This document shows, piece by piece, positions 17,455 through 26,392 of a DNA stretch of 64,000 nt (position 1 is its first letter; every line of letters starts with the position of its first letter). Both the position numbers and the translations under genes were made by a program. This DNA comes from Bacteroidota bacterium. Lineage in GTDB: Bacteria; Bacteroidota; Ignavibacteria; Ignavibacteriales; Ignavibacteriaceae. The stretch lies in contig JAKAJV010000135.1 in NCBI GenBank assembly GCA_021813585.1, forward strand, positions 1-64,000, read 5' to 3'. The notes below the pieces were generated by a model, which ran no database searches, was not told where the DNA came from, and was given only the letters and a program-made list of their open reading frames with translations.

Positions 17455-17823
17455 TTAGAAAATATCATTCCTTATTAACAATAAAACAGCCGACTGCGGC
17501 ACAATTAAGAATTTTTCTTTTTCAAATTCGATTTCATAGGCTTCCTTGCGCAGGAAAATTGCCAGGTCGCCTTCCTTTGCCTGAAGCGGAATATACTTTA
17601 CCGGCTCCTTACTTTCCTTCCAGGGCTCTTCATCAACAGGCGTAGCCATAGGATAGCCGGGACCGGCCTTAATTACATATCCGCTCTGAATCTTCTCTTT
17701 CTCTGTAACGCCCGGCGGGAGGAAAAGCCCGCTCGAGGTCTTCTCGCTGTTCTCTTCAGGGCGAATCAAAAGCCTGTCGCCTACTACAATAAATTTTTGC
17801 AGATTCTTTAAGTTCAATTCCAT
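17455..17823 (-). CDS. GroES-family co-chaperonin-like protein
   Basis: A 122-residue protein with the Cpn10 fold: VVGDRLLIRPEENSEKTSSGLFLPP covers the first strand and mobile loop, and GDLAIFLRKEAYEIEFEKEKFLIVP matches the conserved C-terminal roll. It is about 25 residues longer than GroES because of an acidic insertion (PMATPVDEEPWKESKEPVKYIP), and it is not next to groEL. It is therefore probably a divergent second copy rather than the housekeeping GroES. Converges with the small membrane protein gene. Confidence 0.72.
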   Translation of the reverse strand: MELNLKNLQKFIVVGDRLLIRPEENSEKTSSGLFLPPGVTEKEKIQSGYVIKAGPGYPMATPVDEEPWKESKEPVKYIPLQAKEGDLAIFLRKEAYEIEFEKEKFLIVPQSAVLLLIRNDIF

Positions 17824-18402
17824 AAAATCCGGTTAAACTCAATTATTAATCAAATTTCTTTAATAACTCACCTTATGCGTAAGACGGGTTATTAAGATAT
17901 AAAATCGAAACAAATATAAACAAGTTCGTGTAATTATAGAAACGGCGGGCAACGTACTAATATTTAAGCTTAAAGCAATGGCTCGACTCCGCCGGCCATT
18001 ACTTAGTACACTTGTTCATAAATACAGTGGCGTATAAAATAATGGTTAAACCTCAATTGTCCCGTAGGACAAAATATTTATAGGATACAATAAACCAGGA
18101 CATATTAAAGTCCCGTAGGGACGAAATAGATGCTGCTGTCTAATACATTTATATAATTTATTAAATATATCTCTAATATATCGTCCCTATGGGACTTTGA
18201 TTTATGTTATTACATTTTTCTATAAATATGTCGTCCCTACGGGACTAATCACAAAAATGTTATGTCATAGTATTTATGAATACGTGTACTAAGTTATATG
18301 TTTTTATTGCAACCCCGATTGGGGTCGAATGATGTTTCAATTTGCCTTTTAATATATTTAAATTTGAACAATGAAAAATTTTGAAGAAAAAGGTTTACTA
18401 AA
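17824..18402. other. Repeat-filled intergenic region
   Basis: No gene is seen. The region is occupied by the 294-bp palindromic element at 18001-18294, and after it an ACCCC-GATT-GGGGT hairpin at 18312-18325. Promoter elements for the methyltransferase gene at 18403 would have to lie in the last 80 bases. Confidence 0.6.
18001..18294. mobile_element. 294-bp near-palindromic element, family A copy 1
   Basis: The ends are 25-bp inverted repeats, ACTTAGTACAC-NNN-TTCATAAATAC at 18001-18025 and its complement at 18270-18294. Inside are four hairpins of one type: GTCCCGTAGGAC (18059-18070) and GTCCC-GTA-GGGAC (18110-18122) in one orientation, then GTCCCTATGGGAC (18183-18195) and GTCCCTACGGGAC (18233-18245) in the other, placed almost symmetrically about the centre. 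No coding capacity. A second element with the same ends is at 51673-51916. Confidence 0.65.
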
Positions 18403-18996
18403 ATGAATGAGTTCTGGAACGCACGTTATTCTCGGGAAGAATATGTTTACGGTACAAAGCCGAATGAATTCTTTAAAGAGCAGATTGACAAGCTGAATGC
18501 CGGCAGGCTGCTCTTGCTTGGTGAAGGCGAAGGCAGGAACGCAGTTTACGCGGCAAAATACAACTGGCATGTAGATGCAGTTGACTTTAGCAATGAAGCA
18601 AAGAAAAAGGCTTTGAAGCTCGCCGGAAAAAATAATGTCGTTATCAATTATACGCTAAGCACGCTCGAAGATTTCAAGCCCCAAGAATCTTTTTATGATG
18701 CAATCGGGCTTATATTTATACATATGAACAACGATGTAAGCAGACTTGTTCATTCCAGGTGCATAGATGCTCTTAAGCCGGACGGTGTAATTATACTTGA
18801 GGCTTTTGAAAAGGAACAGGTACGGTATAAATCGGGCGGCCCGCAAAACTCCGACCTGCTATATACCATCGAGGATATACGGCTCCAATTTAAAGAATTG
18901 AAGACAACTGTTCTTGCAAAGGAGATTGTGAATATAAATGAAGGAGCGTATCACTCCGGCGAAGCTGCCGTAATAAAATTTACCGGGATAAAATGA
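18403..18996 (+). CDS. SAM-dependent methyltransferase (TehB/class I type)
   Basis: A 197-residue class I methyltransferase. It opens with FWNARYSREEYVYGTKPNEF, the usual beginning of TehB/UbiE-like 'tellurite resistance' methyltransferases, then motif I LLLGEGEGRNAVYAA (about 36-50), motif II VDAVDFSNEA, and an HMNND segment after strand 4. The substrate is unknown. It is followed after 35 bases by a glycosyltransferase gene on the same strand, so the two may be co-transcribed. Confidence 0.78.
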   Translation: MNEFWNARYSREEYVYGTKPNEFFKEQIDKLNAGRLLLLGEGEGRNAVYAAKYNWHVDAVDFSNEAKKKALKLAGKNNVVINYTLSTLEDFKPQESFYDAIGLIFIHMNNDVSRLVHSRCIDALKPDGVIILEAFEKEQVRYKSGGPQNSDLLYTIEDIRLQFKELKTTVLAKEIVNINEGAYHSGEAAVIKFTGIK

Positions 18997-19031
18997 ACTT
19001 GCTGACAAATTAAAATCTTATTTGCTTTATA

Positions 19032-20363
19032 ATGAAGAAAGTATTATTCGTTACTTATTTCTGGCCTCCTTCGGGCAAGGCATCGCTTCACTGGCCTTTA
19101 TTCATCATTAAGCATCTGCCTAAGTTCGGCTGGCAGCCTCTGGTGCTTACGGTAAAAGAAGATACTTTTTCCGGGAAGGATGAAAGCCTGCTTAAAGAAG
19201 TTGCGCCGGAATTAACGGTAAAGAAAACGGATTCATTCGAGCCGTTTACACTTTACAAAAAATTTACCGGAAAGAAAAAAGACGAGCAGCTTGTTGCCTC
19301 GGAAACAATTTCTAGATCGAATAGAAGCCTTACTCACAGAGTATCAATCTGGATAAGGATGAATCTCTTTATCCCCGATGCGCGGGCGGGCTGGTACTTT
19401 CCGGGTGTAAGGGGAGGAAGCGACATATTCCGGGATGAAAGAATCGATGCGATAGTTTCAATCGGCCCGCCGCATACTTCGCTTATAATAGGAATGAGGC
19501 TGAGCAAAAAGTTTAACGTCCCGCATATCCCGGTCTTTATCGATCCCTGGGTTGATATCGTCTATTATAAAAATTTTAAGAGAAGCAAACCTACCCTGGC
19601 AATAGATAATTATCTTGAAAAGAAAGTTCTTTCAAACTGCAAAGCTGCAGTGTTCGTTACAAATACTATGAAGGAAGATTACAACAGAAAATATGAATTC
19701 CTAAAAAGCAAATCTCATGTGCTGTACTGGGGTTATAATGAAGAAAATTTCTGCCTTCCTCCTAACCCTCCCGACCAGTCGGGACAAGCTCTTCCAAAGG
19801 AAGGGGGAATGAATGCTGATTATAAGAACAGCTCTAATAAAATCTTAGAGGTTCTTGTACACGCGGGAAATATTTTTGATTTTCAGAATACTCCGCAATT
19901 TTGGGAAAGAGTTAAAAAGGAAATTGACTGCGGCAGAAATTTAAAAATAAAATTCATCGGTACTGTAAGTCCCGGCATTAAGCAGACAATTAATGACAGC
20001 GGCTTAACACCGTTTACTGAGTATCTCGGCTTTCTTCCGTACAATAAAATGCTGGAAGAATTAAGCAGGGCGTCTTACTTGCTTGTCTGTGCAACCGAGC
20101 CGAGACACGTGCCAGGCAAGCTGTTCGAGTATCTCCGGATAGGCAAGCCGGTAATTGCATTCGGCAACGATAACAACGAAGTGAAAAAAATTCTGGAAGA
20201 TGCCAGTGCAGGAATGATGTTTAGATATGATGAAAACGGTGAAGAGTTTTTTTTAAATGCTAAAAACTTTAAAACATATTTAGAGAAGATTAAAAAATAT
20301 GATAGGGAAAGTATTGCCCGGTCTTTAACAAGTATATTGGATTCGTCAATTAATAATTCATGA
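19032..20363 (+). CDS. Glycosyltransferase family 4-like (GT-B)
   Basis: A 443-residue GT-B glycosyltransferase. The N-terminal half begins VLFVTYFWPPSGKASLHWP, typical of group 1 enzymes acting on surface glycans, and the C-terminal half has the donor-site region HVPGKLFEYLRIGKPVIAFG. About residues 240-258 (PPNPPDQSGQALPKEGG) are encoded by two back-to-back hairpins and look like an inserted repeat in a loop between the two domains. A terminator follows at 20372-20400. Donor and acceptor sugars unknown. Confidence 0.82.
   Translation: MKKVLFVTYFWPPSGKASLHWPLFIIKHLPKFGWQPLVLTVKEDTFSGKDESLLKEVAPELTVKKTDSFEPFTLYKKFTGKKKDEQLVASETISRSNRSLTHRVSIWIRMNLFIPDARAGWYFPGVRGGSDIFRDERIDAIVSIGPPHTSLIIGMRLSKKFNVPHIPVFIDPWVDIVYYKNFKRSKPTLAIDNYLEKKVLSNCKAAVFVTNTMKEDYNRKYEFLKSKSHVLYWGYNEENFCLPPNPPDQSGQALPKEGGMNADYKNSSNKILEVLVHAGNIFDFQNTPQFWERVKKEIDCGRNLKIKFIGTVSPGIKQTINDSGLTPFTEYLGFLPYNKMLEELSRASYLLVCATEPRHVPGKLFEYLRIGKPVIAFGNDNNEVKKILEDASAGMMFRYDENGEEFFLNAKNFKTYLEKIKKYDRESIARSLTSILDSSINNS
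19770..19803. repeat. Double hairpin inserted in the glycosyltransferase gene
   Basis: CCCGAC-CA-GTCGGG at 19770-19783 is followed by CTTCC-AAA-GGAAG at 19791-19803. Both are GC-rich against the gene, and together they encode a Pro/Gly/Gln-rich loop. The same CCGAC/GTCGG arms recur in the intergenic insertion near 5815-5826. Confidence 0.55.
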
Positions 20364-20371
20364 AAACTTAA

Positions 20372-20400
20372 AAGCGAATAAGAAGAACTTATCCGCTTTA
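20372..20400. terminator. Bidirectional terminator
   Basis: AAAGCG-A-ATAAG pairs with CTTAT-C-CGCTTT (one mismatch) around an AAGAA loop, between converging genes, with A-rich and T-rich flanks. Confidence 0.75.
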
Positions 20401-20422
20401 ATTTAACTTAAATCCTTAATAA

Positions 20423-21736
20423 TTATTGAAGGCTGTTACTTTCAGCAAAGTTTATCGAGGTTTGTATGGTATTTATATCTCCGGTATAATAAATTCTATA
20501 TTCGTTACCCATCTTAATTAAACAAGGATAATTAATCCCCTGGTAATTTTTAACCGTTTGCGAACTACTGAATACGAAATTATCTGATTTTACCCAATGT
20601 ATTCCGTCCTGCGAAACAGCCTTGCCGAATTTAGTTCTATCGGTATTCTGATAAATCATTACAAATTTATTATTTTCATAAATGATTGATGGATAAGAAA
20701 TTCCTATTCCTTCCCAAGGTAATGATGGGCCTAATATCGGATTACCGGAATACTTCATCCAATGAATACCGTCATAAGACGTTGCTAAATTGATTCTTAT
20801 TTTATCATAAACATCTATAGGGCTGGAGGAATAATACATATAAAACTGTCCGTTAATAAAAAGTACAGACTGGACCCCAATTTTATTTTCATTAGAGCTG
20901 TCGGCACTTAGTACGGGGTCAGGCATTCTTTCCCAATTTACACCGTCCACAGATGTAGCCAAGCCTATTTGCCATTTACCATATTGCGATCTCCAGCCGG
21001 TATAATACATTCTGTATAAACCGTTAACCTTCATTATCGCGCCGGGGCCAACTGTATAATCATCCCAAGAGCCCGGCAGTCCGTGCGTGAAAACCGGTTG
21101 ATTAGATACGTTGTTCCAGTGTATCCCGTCGTTCGATTCGGCTAGCCATATATTGCCTACTCCGGAATTATATGTACACATATACCACATCATATAAACG
21201 CCGTTATCAAAAATAATTTTTGCAGTACCTATGCCGTTCGGGCTTGAAGGATTATTCGAAGCTGTAAGAACAGGATTGTTGGAATAATCAAGCCACAAAC
21301 TGGAAGTATTACCCCACATAACAGTTATAGAAATATTGCCTGTGCCGCCGTTTGTTACCGGCTGCAATGTTAAACTGACATTAATTGTAGCGCCGCTTAT
21401 TACGGTAATATCTGTTTCGCCTTTATATAAAATTGTACCGGTGCTGTCTGATGCGATTATGATTAAATGCCATACTCCAGCAGGAACATTCGTAAAATTA
21501 ATTACACCGGTTGTATCGGTTATGGGATTAGAATTGCTTACTAATGAATCCAACCCGCTCCGTGTTAATACCGCTAAAAGCTGTTTAACATTGGAAGGGG
21601 TATTCCCTCCGCTAATTTTCAATATAACCTGGCCTGAACCTTCCGTACTTTGAAGCGGCGGTGAAACCAAATTATTCGAACATCCAAAATAAACAGCTAA
21701 GGATAGAATTACTAAAGAAGTAACTATAATTTTCAT
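20423..21736 (-). CDS. Lipoprotein with a glycosidase-like five-bladed beta-propeller
   Basis: A 437-residue lipoprotein: the signal ends SLAVYFGC, with the lipidated Cys at 19. Residues about 35-130 form a carboxypeptidase-regulatory-like beta sandwich (AGVWHLIIIASDSTG); from 145 on there are repeated blades with ESNDGIHW, TSVDGVNW, TSYDGIHW and SQDGIHW and short motifs such as YRMYYTGW and FYMYYSS. This pattern is that of GH43/GH32/GH130-like propellers. Catalytic residues could not be assigned with confidence, so it may bind rather than cleave glycans. It is the first gene of the minus-strand polysaccharide side but is separate from it by 74 bases. Confidence 0.68.
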   Translation of the reverse strand: MKIIVTSLVILSLAVYFGCSNNLVSPPLQSTEGSGQVILKISGGNTPSNVKQLLAVLTRSGLDSLVSNSNPITDTTGVINFTNVPAGVWHLIIIASDSTGTILYKGETDITVISGATINVSLTLQPVTNGGTGNISITVMWGNTSSLWLDYSNNPVLTASNNPSSPNGIGTAKIIFDNGVYMMWYMCTYNSGVGNIWLAESNDGIHWNNVSNQPVFTHGLPGSWDDYTVGPGAIMKVNGLYRMYYTGWRSQYGKWQIGLATSVDGVNWERMPDPVLSADSSNENKIGVQSVLFINGQFYMYYSSSPIDVYDKIRINLATSYDGIHWMKYSGNPILGPSLPWEGIGISYPSIIYENNKFVMIYQNTDRTKFGKAVSQDGIHWVKSDNFVFSSSQTVKNYQGINYPCLIKMGNEYRIYYTGDINTIQTSINFAESNSLQ

Positions 21737-21810
21737 ATCAGCCCCTCAAATTTGAGTATGTTAAGTGATAATCTGAACTGAACATAAAAAATTTGCACTC
21801 CATTGTCAAT

Positions 21811-22896
21811 TCAGAATTTATTCATTGTTTCAATCACCTGGTAAATATCATCCTCGCTATGCGAAAAAGAAATAGGAAGACTAAGAGTTGTGCTGTGTAT
21901 TTCTTCAGAGATAGGAAAATCTTTCTCGGTTATTATTCCTTCCATAGCCTTCTGCCTATGCGGCGGCACAGGGTAGTGAATATCGGTCTTTATTTCGTGC
22001 TTAAGAAGATATTCTTTAAGCCGGTCCCTTTCCGGATGCCGGACGTTGAAGATATGGTATACGTCGAAAAAATCTTTTTTCACAGCGGGCTTAATAAAAT
22101 CGTCCTTTAGGTTTTCCAGATATAAAGAGGCGAGCTTTCTTTTATGGCTATTAATTTCATCCAGGCTTTTTAATTTAACAAGAAGGAACCCCGCTTGAAC
22201 CTCATCAAGCCTGGAATTATACCCTACCAGCTCATTAAAATATTTCTTTTCCGAACCGTAATTCCGAAGAGTATTTATTTTCCTCGCCAGTTTTTCGTCG
22301 GAGGTTAATATTGCACCTGCATCACCAAGCGCACCCAGGTTCTTTGTCGGGTAAAAGCTGAACGCGCCGAAGTGGCCGAACGTTCCGGTCTTTTTATTTT
22401 TATACATAGCGCCGTGGGACTGTGCGCAGTCTTCAATCAGCTTCAGGCCGTGCCTGCCGCAAATCTCCATTATGGGATTCATATCGCACGACTTGCCGTA
22501 CAGATGGACTACCATAACTGCTCTTGTTCTGTTTGATATTTTTTCTTCAATCTTCGCGGGATCGATATTGTAAGTTGAAATATCGGGCTCAACAAGCACC
22601 GGCTTTAATCCGCACTGCAGAATAGCGAGTATGGTTGCGATGTAAGTATTGGATGCAACGATTACCTCGCTGTCTTTTTCAAAATCGAAGGCTTTGAGAG
22701 ACAGCATCAAGGCGTCCAAGCCAGAAGCAACGCCGACACAGAAAGGCGAAGAATTATATTTGCCGAACTCCGCTTCAAATTCTTTTACATGCGCGCCGAG
22801 AATAAACCATCCGCTATTTAGAATATTACTAAAGCTATGCATGTAGCCGTCCCAAAACGGCTCGTTAACATTGCGTAAATTCTCATAATCAATCAT
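21811..22896 (-). CDS. DegT/DnrJ/EryC1 sugar aminotransferase
   Basis: A 361-residue PLP-dependent aminotransferase acting on nucleotide-linked keto sugars. K185 in [14 protein letters not shown] is the PLP lysine, DCAQSHGA (156-163) holds the cofactor aspartate, and SGLDAL near 58 binds phosphate. Its start overlaps the end of the ketoisomerase gene by 4 bases. With that partner it most likely makes a 3-amino-3,6-dideoxyhexose (FdtB/QdtB-type reaction) for a surface glycan. Which epimer forms depends on the ketoisomerase and is not resolved. Confidence 0.87.
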   Translation of the reverse strand: MIDYENLRNVNEPFWDGYMHSFSNILNSGWFILGAHVKEFEAEFGKYNSSPFCVGVASGLDALMLSLKAFDFEKDSEVIVASNTYIATILAILQCGLKPVLVEPDISTYNIDPAKIEEKISNRTRAVMVVHLYGKSCDMNPIMEICGRHGLKLIEDCAQSHGAMYKNKKTGTFGHFGAFSFYPTKNLGALGDAGAILTSDEKLARKINTLRNYGSEKKYFNELVGYNSRLDEVQAGFLLVKLKSLDEINSHKRKLASLYLENLKDDFIKPAVKKDFFDVYHIFNVRHPERDRLKEYLLKHEIKTDIHYPVPPHRQKAMEGIITEKDFPISEEIHSTTLSLPISFSHSEDDIYQVIETMNKF

Positions 22897-23258
22897 TTGT
22901 AATCCTCGAAGATATAATCGTTGGGATCGAATTGAGTTGAAGCAAACACCAGCAGAACCGCATCGGGAGTAAAATGATGCATCGTATGCCAGTCCTTAGT
23001 TTCAAGTATTAAGCATTTGCTCGGATGGTCTAGTACAAAGTCTACTTTCTTTTCCCCGTCGTTGTTGGAAACAATGCAGCTGCCATGAATGCAGATGGCA
23101 GCTTGAACCGTGGTGTGGTGGCGGTGCCCGCCCCGAACTGAATCGTCTACGCCGTAGATATAAAAAATTCTTTTTATCTGAAACGGTATCTGCTTTTCAA
23201 TAACCGTCAGGTTTCCGCGCTTATCGGAATGAGTTGTTAAATTTATTATGTATGCCAT
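22893..23258 (-). CDS. WxcM/FdtA/QdtA-like dTDP-sugar 3,4-ketoisomerase
   Basis: A 121-residue single cupin. The active-site histidine region is RGGHRHHT (H45, H47, H48), followed by [11 protein letters not shown] and [19 protein letters not shown], all characteristic of dTDP-4-keto-6-deoxyglucose 3,4-ketoisomerases. It supplies the 3-keto sugar for the aminotransferase encoded immediately downstream (4-base overlap). It begins directly after a glycosyltransferase-like gene (start 23258, neighbour stop 23259). The dTDP-glucose synthase and dehydratase needed upstream are not in the window. Confidence 0.85.
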   Translation of the reverse strand: MAYIINLTTHSDKRGNLTVIEKQIPFQIKRIFYIYGVDDSVRGGHRHHTTVQAAICIHGSCIVSNNDGEKKVDFVLDHPSKCLILETKDWHTMHHFTPDAVLLVFASTQFDPNDYIFEDYK

Positions 23259-24245
23259 TTAATCTCCCAAAAACTTTCTCTTCTCAAATATATTATAAAC
23301 GCCTTTCAAATTTCTATATATAAACAGGACCGGAGTTTTCCAGTTGTTCGGCTTGGCTACAGCGCCATTGGGATCGAAAGTATTATCAATAGTCAAAACT
23401 TTTTCTTTCAACGAATCAAGATATTGAATATACGGCTTATAAAAAATATCAAGCACCGCTTTAGACAGCGTCCTCCGGCCTAGCTCTACTTCCCCGTTTT
23501 TGAAAAAACGCAGGTAGTGGAAGTGATAGAATATTACATCAAATTTACTCCCGGAATTTTTTTCAATGCCGGAAATATTCTCACCTGCTTTATTAAATTC
23601 ATACTGCTGCACATTCCAGGCAGCTAGCCCGCCGCCAAGGTGCCGCATTACATGTACGCCTTTGAACCTATCAGTCCAATCATCCAGGTAAAGCTGGTCC
23701 CCGAATTTACCGTCTTCATATTTTGCATAGCACCACTCGATGCACCTTTCCCTCCACCACCTTAGCGCAGTAAGGCCGGGCTCATCGTTCTTGAATGTAA
23801 CGAACTGAACGCAGTACTTACCGGCTTTAAGCTCTTTGTTGTATTGTGGAGAGTAACGGTGCTCTGTTATTAAAATTGAATCGCCGCCCAGCTCGTCGAA
23901 AATAGGCTTGGGCGACGAGTAGAAGAAAAGATCGGCATCAAGGTACGTGCAGCTTTCAACCTTGTATTTTTCAAGAACGTAAAGGATGGTTGATGACGTG
24001 CTTGTCCAGCAGTACTCCGCAACCGATCTCGTCGGTTTAACCTTAAGCAGTTGTTCGTCCTCAAATTCCTTCAACGAGATAATTGTAGCCTTTGGTAGAT
24101 CCATCTTTTTCAGTACGTTCAGGCACTTTTCGTTAAACGCAAAAATATAAAGATGAAAATCGCCGCAGTGTTTTTCCAGCGAATAATACAAAGCAAGCCC
24201 GCGCGTAAGATAATTAGTATCGAACAAAGTGCAGAAATTGTACAT
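23259..24245 (-). CDS. GT8-like glycosyltransferase
   Basis: A 328-residue protein with a GT-A fold of the GT8/glycogenin-like type. The N-terminus NFCTLFDTNYLTRGLALYYSL matches the 'f.T..d..Yl..g..l..SL' opening of this group, and the metal-binding DxD is D103-A-D105 in YLDADLFF. GDQLYLDDW and LGGGLAAWN follow later, as in related enzymes. It is adjacent (no gap) to the ketoisomerase gene and is likely to act on the same glycan. Confidence 0.72.
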   Translation of the reverse strand: MYNFCTLFDTNYLTRGLALYYSLEKHCGDFHLYIFAFNEKCLNVLKKMDLPKATIISLKEFEDEQLLKVKPTRSVAEYCWTSTSSTILYVLEKYKVESCTYLDADLFFYSSPKPIFDELGGDSILITEHRYSPQYNKELKAGKYCVQFVTFKNDEPGLTALRWWRERCIEWCYAKYEDGKFGDQLYLDDWTDRFKGVHVMRHLGGGLAAWNVQQYEFNKAGENISGIEKNSGSKFDVIFYHFHYLRFFKNGEVELGRRTLSKAVLDIFYKPYIQYLDSLKEKVLTIDNTFDPNGAVAKPNNWKTPVLFIYRNLKGVYNIFEKRKFLGD

Positions 24246-24302
24246 TATAGTATAGCCGTTTAAATCTTTATTTTACATGTCAAGATATTTTATTTGTTTA
24301 TC

Positions 24303-24360
24303 CTTGCACTTGAACTTGAACTTGAACTTGAACTTGAACTTAAACTTGAACCTGAACCAG
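24303..24360. repeat. CTTGAA hexamer array 1
   Basis: About eight near-perfect tandem copies of ACTTGA/CTTGAA lie between two minus-strand genes and run into a CCTGTCTGCCGGATAGGCAAGC hairpin (24366-24391 region). Five similar arrays occur in the window. Confidence 0.8.
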
Positions 24361-24399
24361 CTTGCAGCGCCTGTCTGCCGGATAGGCAAGCTTTAGCCG

Positions 24400-25077
24400 C
24401 TATGATTGTTTCTCTTTTTCTAAAACAAAAATAGGGAGTGTCTGGAATAAATTGGGAAACCTTTCCATCAAATAATTTTTTAACCGACTGTTTGTTCCGA
24501 CAAAAGTATGCTTAATGATTTTAAAGTTGCCCGTGTCGAATAACAGCTCTAAAAAATCTTTAACAGAAAGCTGATGTATATGGCCCGTGCTGTACCATTT
24601 ATACCCGAAGATCATCTGTTTGGGCATTCTGCCTTTAAGCAGCATATCAATCCGGTTTTTATAAAAGCCGAAGTTGGGGAATGATACGATCTGCCGTTTG
24701 GAAATCCTCTGCATTTCCTTCAACAAAACTTCCGGCGCCATTACCATTTGAATTGTTACGTTGCATATCGCATAGTCGAATTGATTATCGGAATACTCAA
24801 GCGGCAAATCTATAGCGCCTTGCTTTACATTAAGACCTTTAGAAACACATACCTGAACACCCGACTCGGCAAGTTCCAATCCGCATCCGGTTACGCTTTT
24901 CTCCAGTACCAGCTTTTGAAGCAGTGAGCCGTTGCCGCATCCCAGGTCAATTACAGTTGAGCCGGGCTCTACCAAAGCCGATATGTATTCATATTCCGTT
25001 CTATCTGTAAACCGGTACCCGGAATAATCGTATTTACGGTTGTCGTTATTATTATGGCTGTCGAAAGAATCCTGCAT
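24400..25077 (-). CDS. MetW-like class I SAM methyltransferase
   Basis: A 225-residue methyltransferase similar to MetW: VIDLGCGNGSLLQ (about 41-53) is motif I, CGLELAESGVQVC motif II, and FDYAICNVTIQMV motif III, with the MetW-typical SFPNFGFYKNRIDMLLKGRMP. In homoserine O-acetyltransferase contexts MetW serves methionine synthesis, but here it sits among glycan genes and more likely modifies a sugar or is a metabolic stray. It starts 85 bases from the next glycosyltransferase gene. Confidence 0.78.
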   Translation of the reverse strand: MQDSFDSHNNNDNRKYDYSGYRFTDRTEYEYISALVEPGSTVIDLGCGNGSLLQKLVLEKSVTGCGLELAESGVQVCVSKGLNVKQGAIDLPLEYSDNQFDYAICNVTIQMVMAPEVLLKEMQRISKRQIVSFPNFGFYKNRIDMLLKGRMPKQMIFGYKWYSTGHIHQLSVKDFLELLFDTGNFKIIKHTFVGTNSRLKNYLMERFPNLFQTLPIFVLEKEKQS

Positions 25078-25162
25078 CGGGCTTTTATTTTTAATTTAAA
25101 TATAAGCTAAAAGAATTTTTAATAAAATGCCGTCACTTCGCTTTATAATGATGAAAATGGTT

Positions 25163-26377
25163 TTATTTCTTCAGTACATAGCCGAATGCACTTAAATAAC
25201 CTTTTATTACCGTATCGACATTTATTTCGCCGGAAATAATTCTCCCTGAATTTTTTCCCATTGCGTGCATTCTTTCAATGTCTGAAAAAAAGTAATCAAT
25301 TTTATTTGAAAGATCATTAGTGCTGTCTTCTTTAAAGAATTTTCCGTTGTAATCATCTCTTACAAGTTTTTTTTCGGTGCCGTCGCATACAGAGCAAATA
25401 ATAGGCTTATCATAGCACATAGCCTCGTTAATTGAAAGTCCTCCCATTCCCGCCAGTACATATACCGAAGATGCGGAAATATATCTGCCGAGAGTTTTTG
25501 AATCATATACTCCGCCAATAAACTTTATTGAATCTATTAGGTTGAGGCTTCCGGCAAGCCTTTTCAGCGGTTCTTCTTCAGGTCCTTTCCCGATAATAAT
25601 TAATTCGGCATCAGGATATTTTTCTTTTACAGTTGCAAATGCTTTGATCAGCAGATCAACTTTTTTCCATTTCACAAGCCTGCCAACATGAATAAGTCTA
25701 TAATCATTATCCTGAAGTAGGGGCGGCATGACGGATATTTCGTTTTTGATTTTTAAAATCTCATCGGTATCCGGTGAATTATAAATTATAAATATCTTTT
25801 CTTTCTCTATGCCGTAGCTGCCCACAATTTCATAAGCATCTTCTATATAATCTACATTTGCATCGACCAGCTTGTAATATGCTTTCATTATGTAAGGCAA
25901 AACATTATACCGCAGTCTTCCTATGAATGTAGAAGATTTCGCCTGGTCTTGCAGATTTTCATCAACCAGCTTACCACTGCGGTAAAATTCTTTTGACTCA
26001 TTGAACTTAGGCACCTGAAATGGTATCTCTTTGAAAATTATTTTTATTCCCATAAGCCTAAGGAATAAATAAATGTGCGGCTTAAAAATAAACGACAGGA
26101 TATAAGGCCAGATAATTACCAGTATATCAGGTCTCTCATCGATCATTAATTTTAGAAAGCCTCTTAAGAAAGGTTTACCGTAGTAAGCGTTGTATTCTTC
26201 AAGGTAATGCAGTTTGAAGTCGATACCTTCATCAGTCTGATAGACCCCCTTGCCGAGCGTGTTGTGGTTTGACTGAGGAACTGCTACGTGTACTTCAATA
26301 TTTCCCTCGTTGTTAAGCTTGTTTAAGATCGCATTATAATAGTGAGGGAGTCCGCCGAAAGTAAATAAGACCTTCAT
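25163..26377 (-). CDS. Glycosyltransferase group 1 (GT4-like)
   Basis: A 404-residue GT-B enzyme. The donor-binding domain is clear: LIHVGRLVKWKKVDLLIKAF, AELIIIGKGPEE, IKFIGGVYD and the AGMGGLSINEAMCYDKPIICS stretch, where the family's 'E' of EX7E is in NEAMCYDKP. It contains hydrophobic stretches near residues 80-110 (ILVIIWPYILSFIFKPHIYLFL) that suggest membrane association. It follows the small methyltransferase gene after 15 bases. Confidence 0.85.
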   Translation of the reverse strand: MKVLFTFGGLPHYYNAILNKLNNEGNIEVHVAVPQSNHNTLGKGVYQTDEGIDFKLHYLEEYNAYYGKPFLRGFLKLMIDERPDILVIIWPYILSFIFKPHIYLFLRLMGIKIIFKEIPFQVPKFNESKEFYRSGKLVDENLQDQAKSSTFIGRLRYNVLPYIMKAYYKLVDANVDYIEDAYEIVGSYGIEKEKIFIIYNSPDTDEILKIKNEISVMPPLLQDNDYRLIHVGRLVKWKKVDLLIKAFATVKEKYPDAELIIIGKGPEEEPLKRLAGSLNLIDSIKFIGGVYDSKTLGRYISASSVYVLAGMGGLSINEAMCYDKPIICSVCDGTEKKLVRDDYNGKFFKEDSTNDLSNKIDYFFSDIERMHAMGKNSGRIISGEINVDTVIKGYLSAFGYVLKK

Positions 26378-26392
26378 TAAGATTTTGCACTC

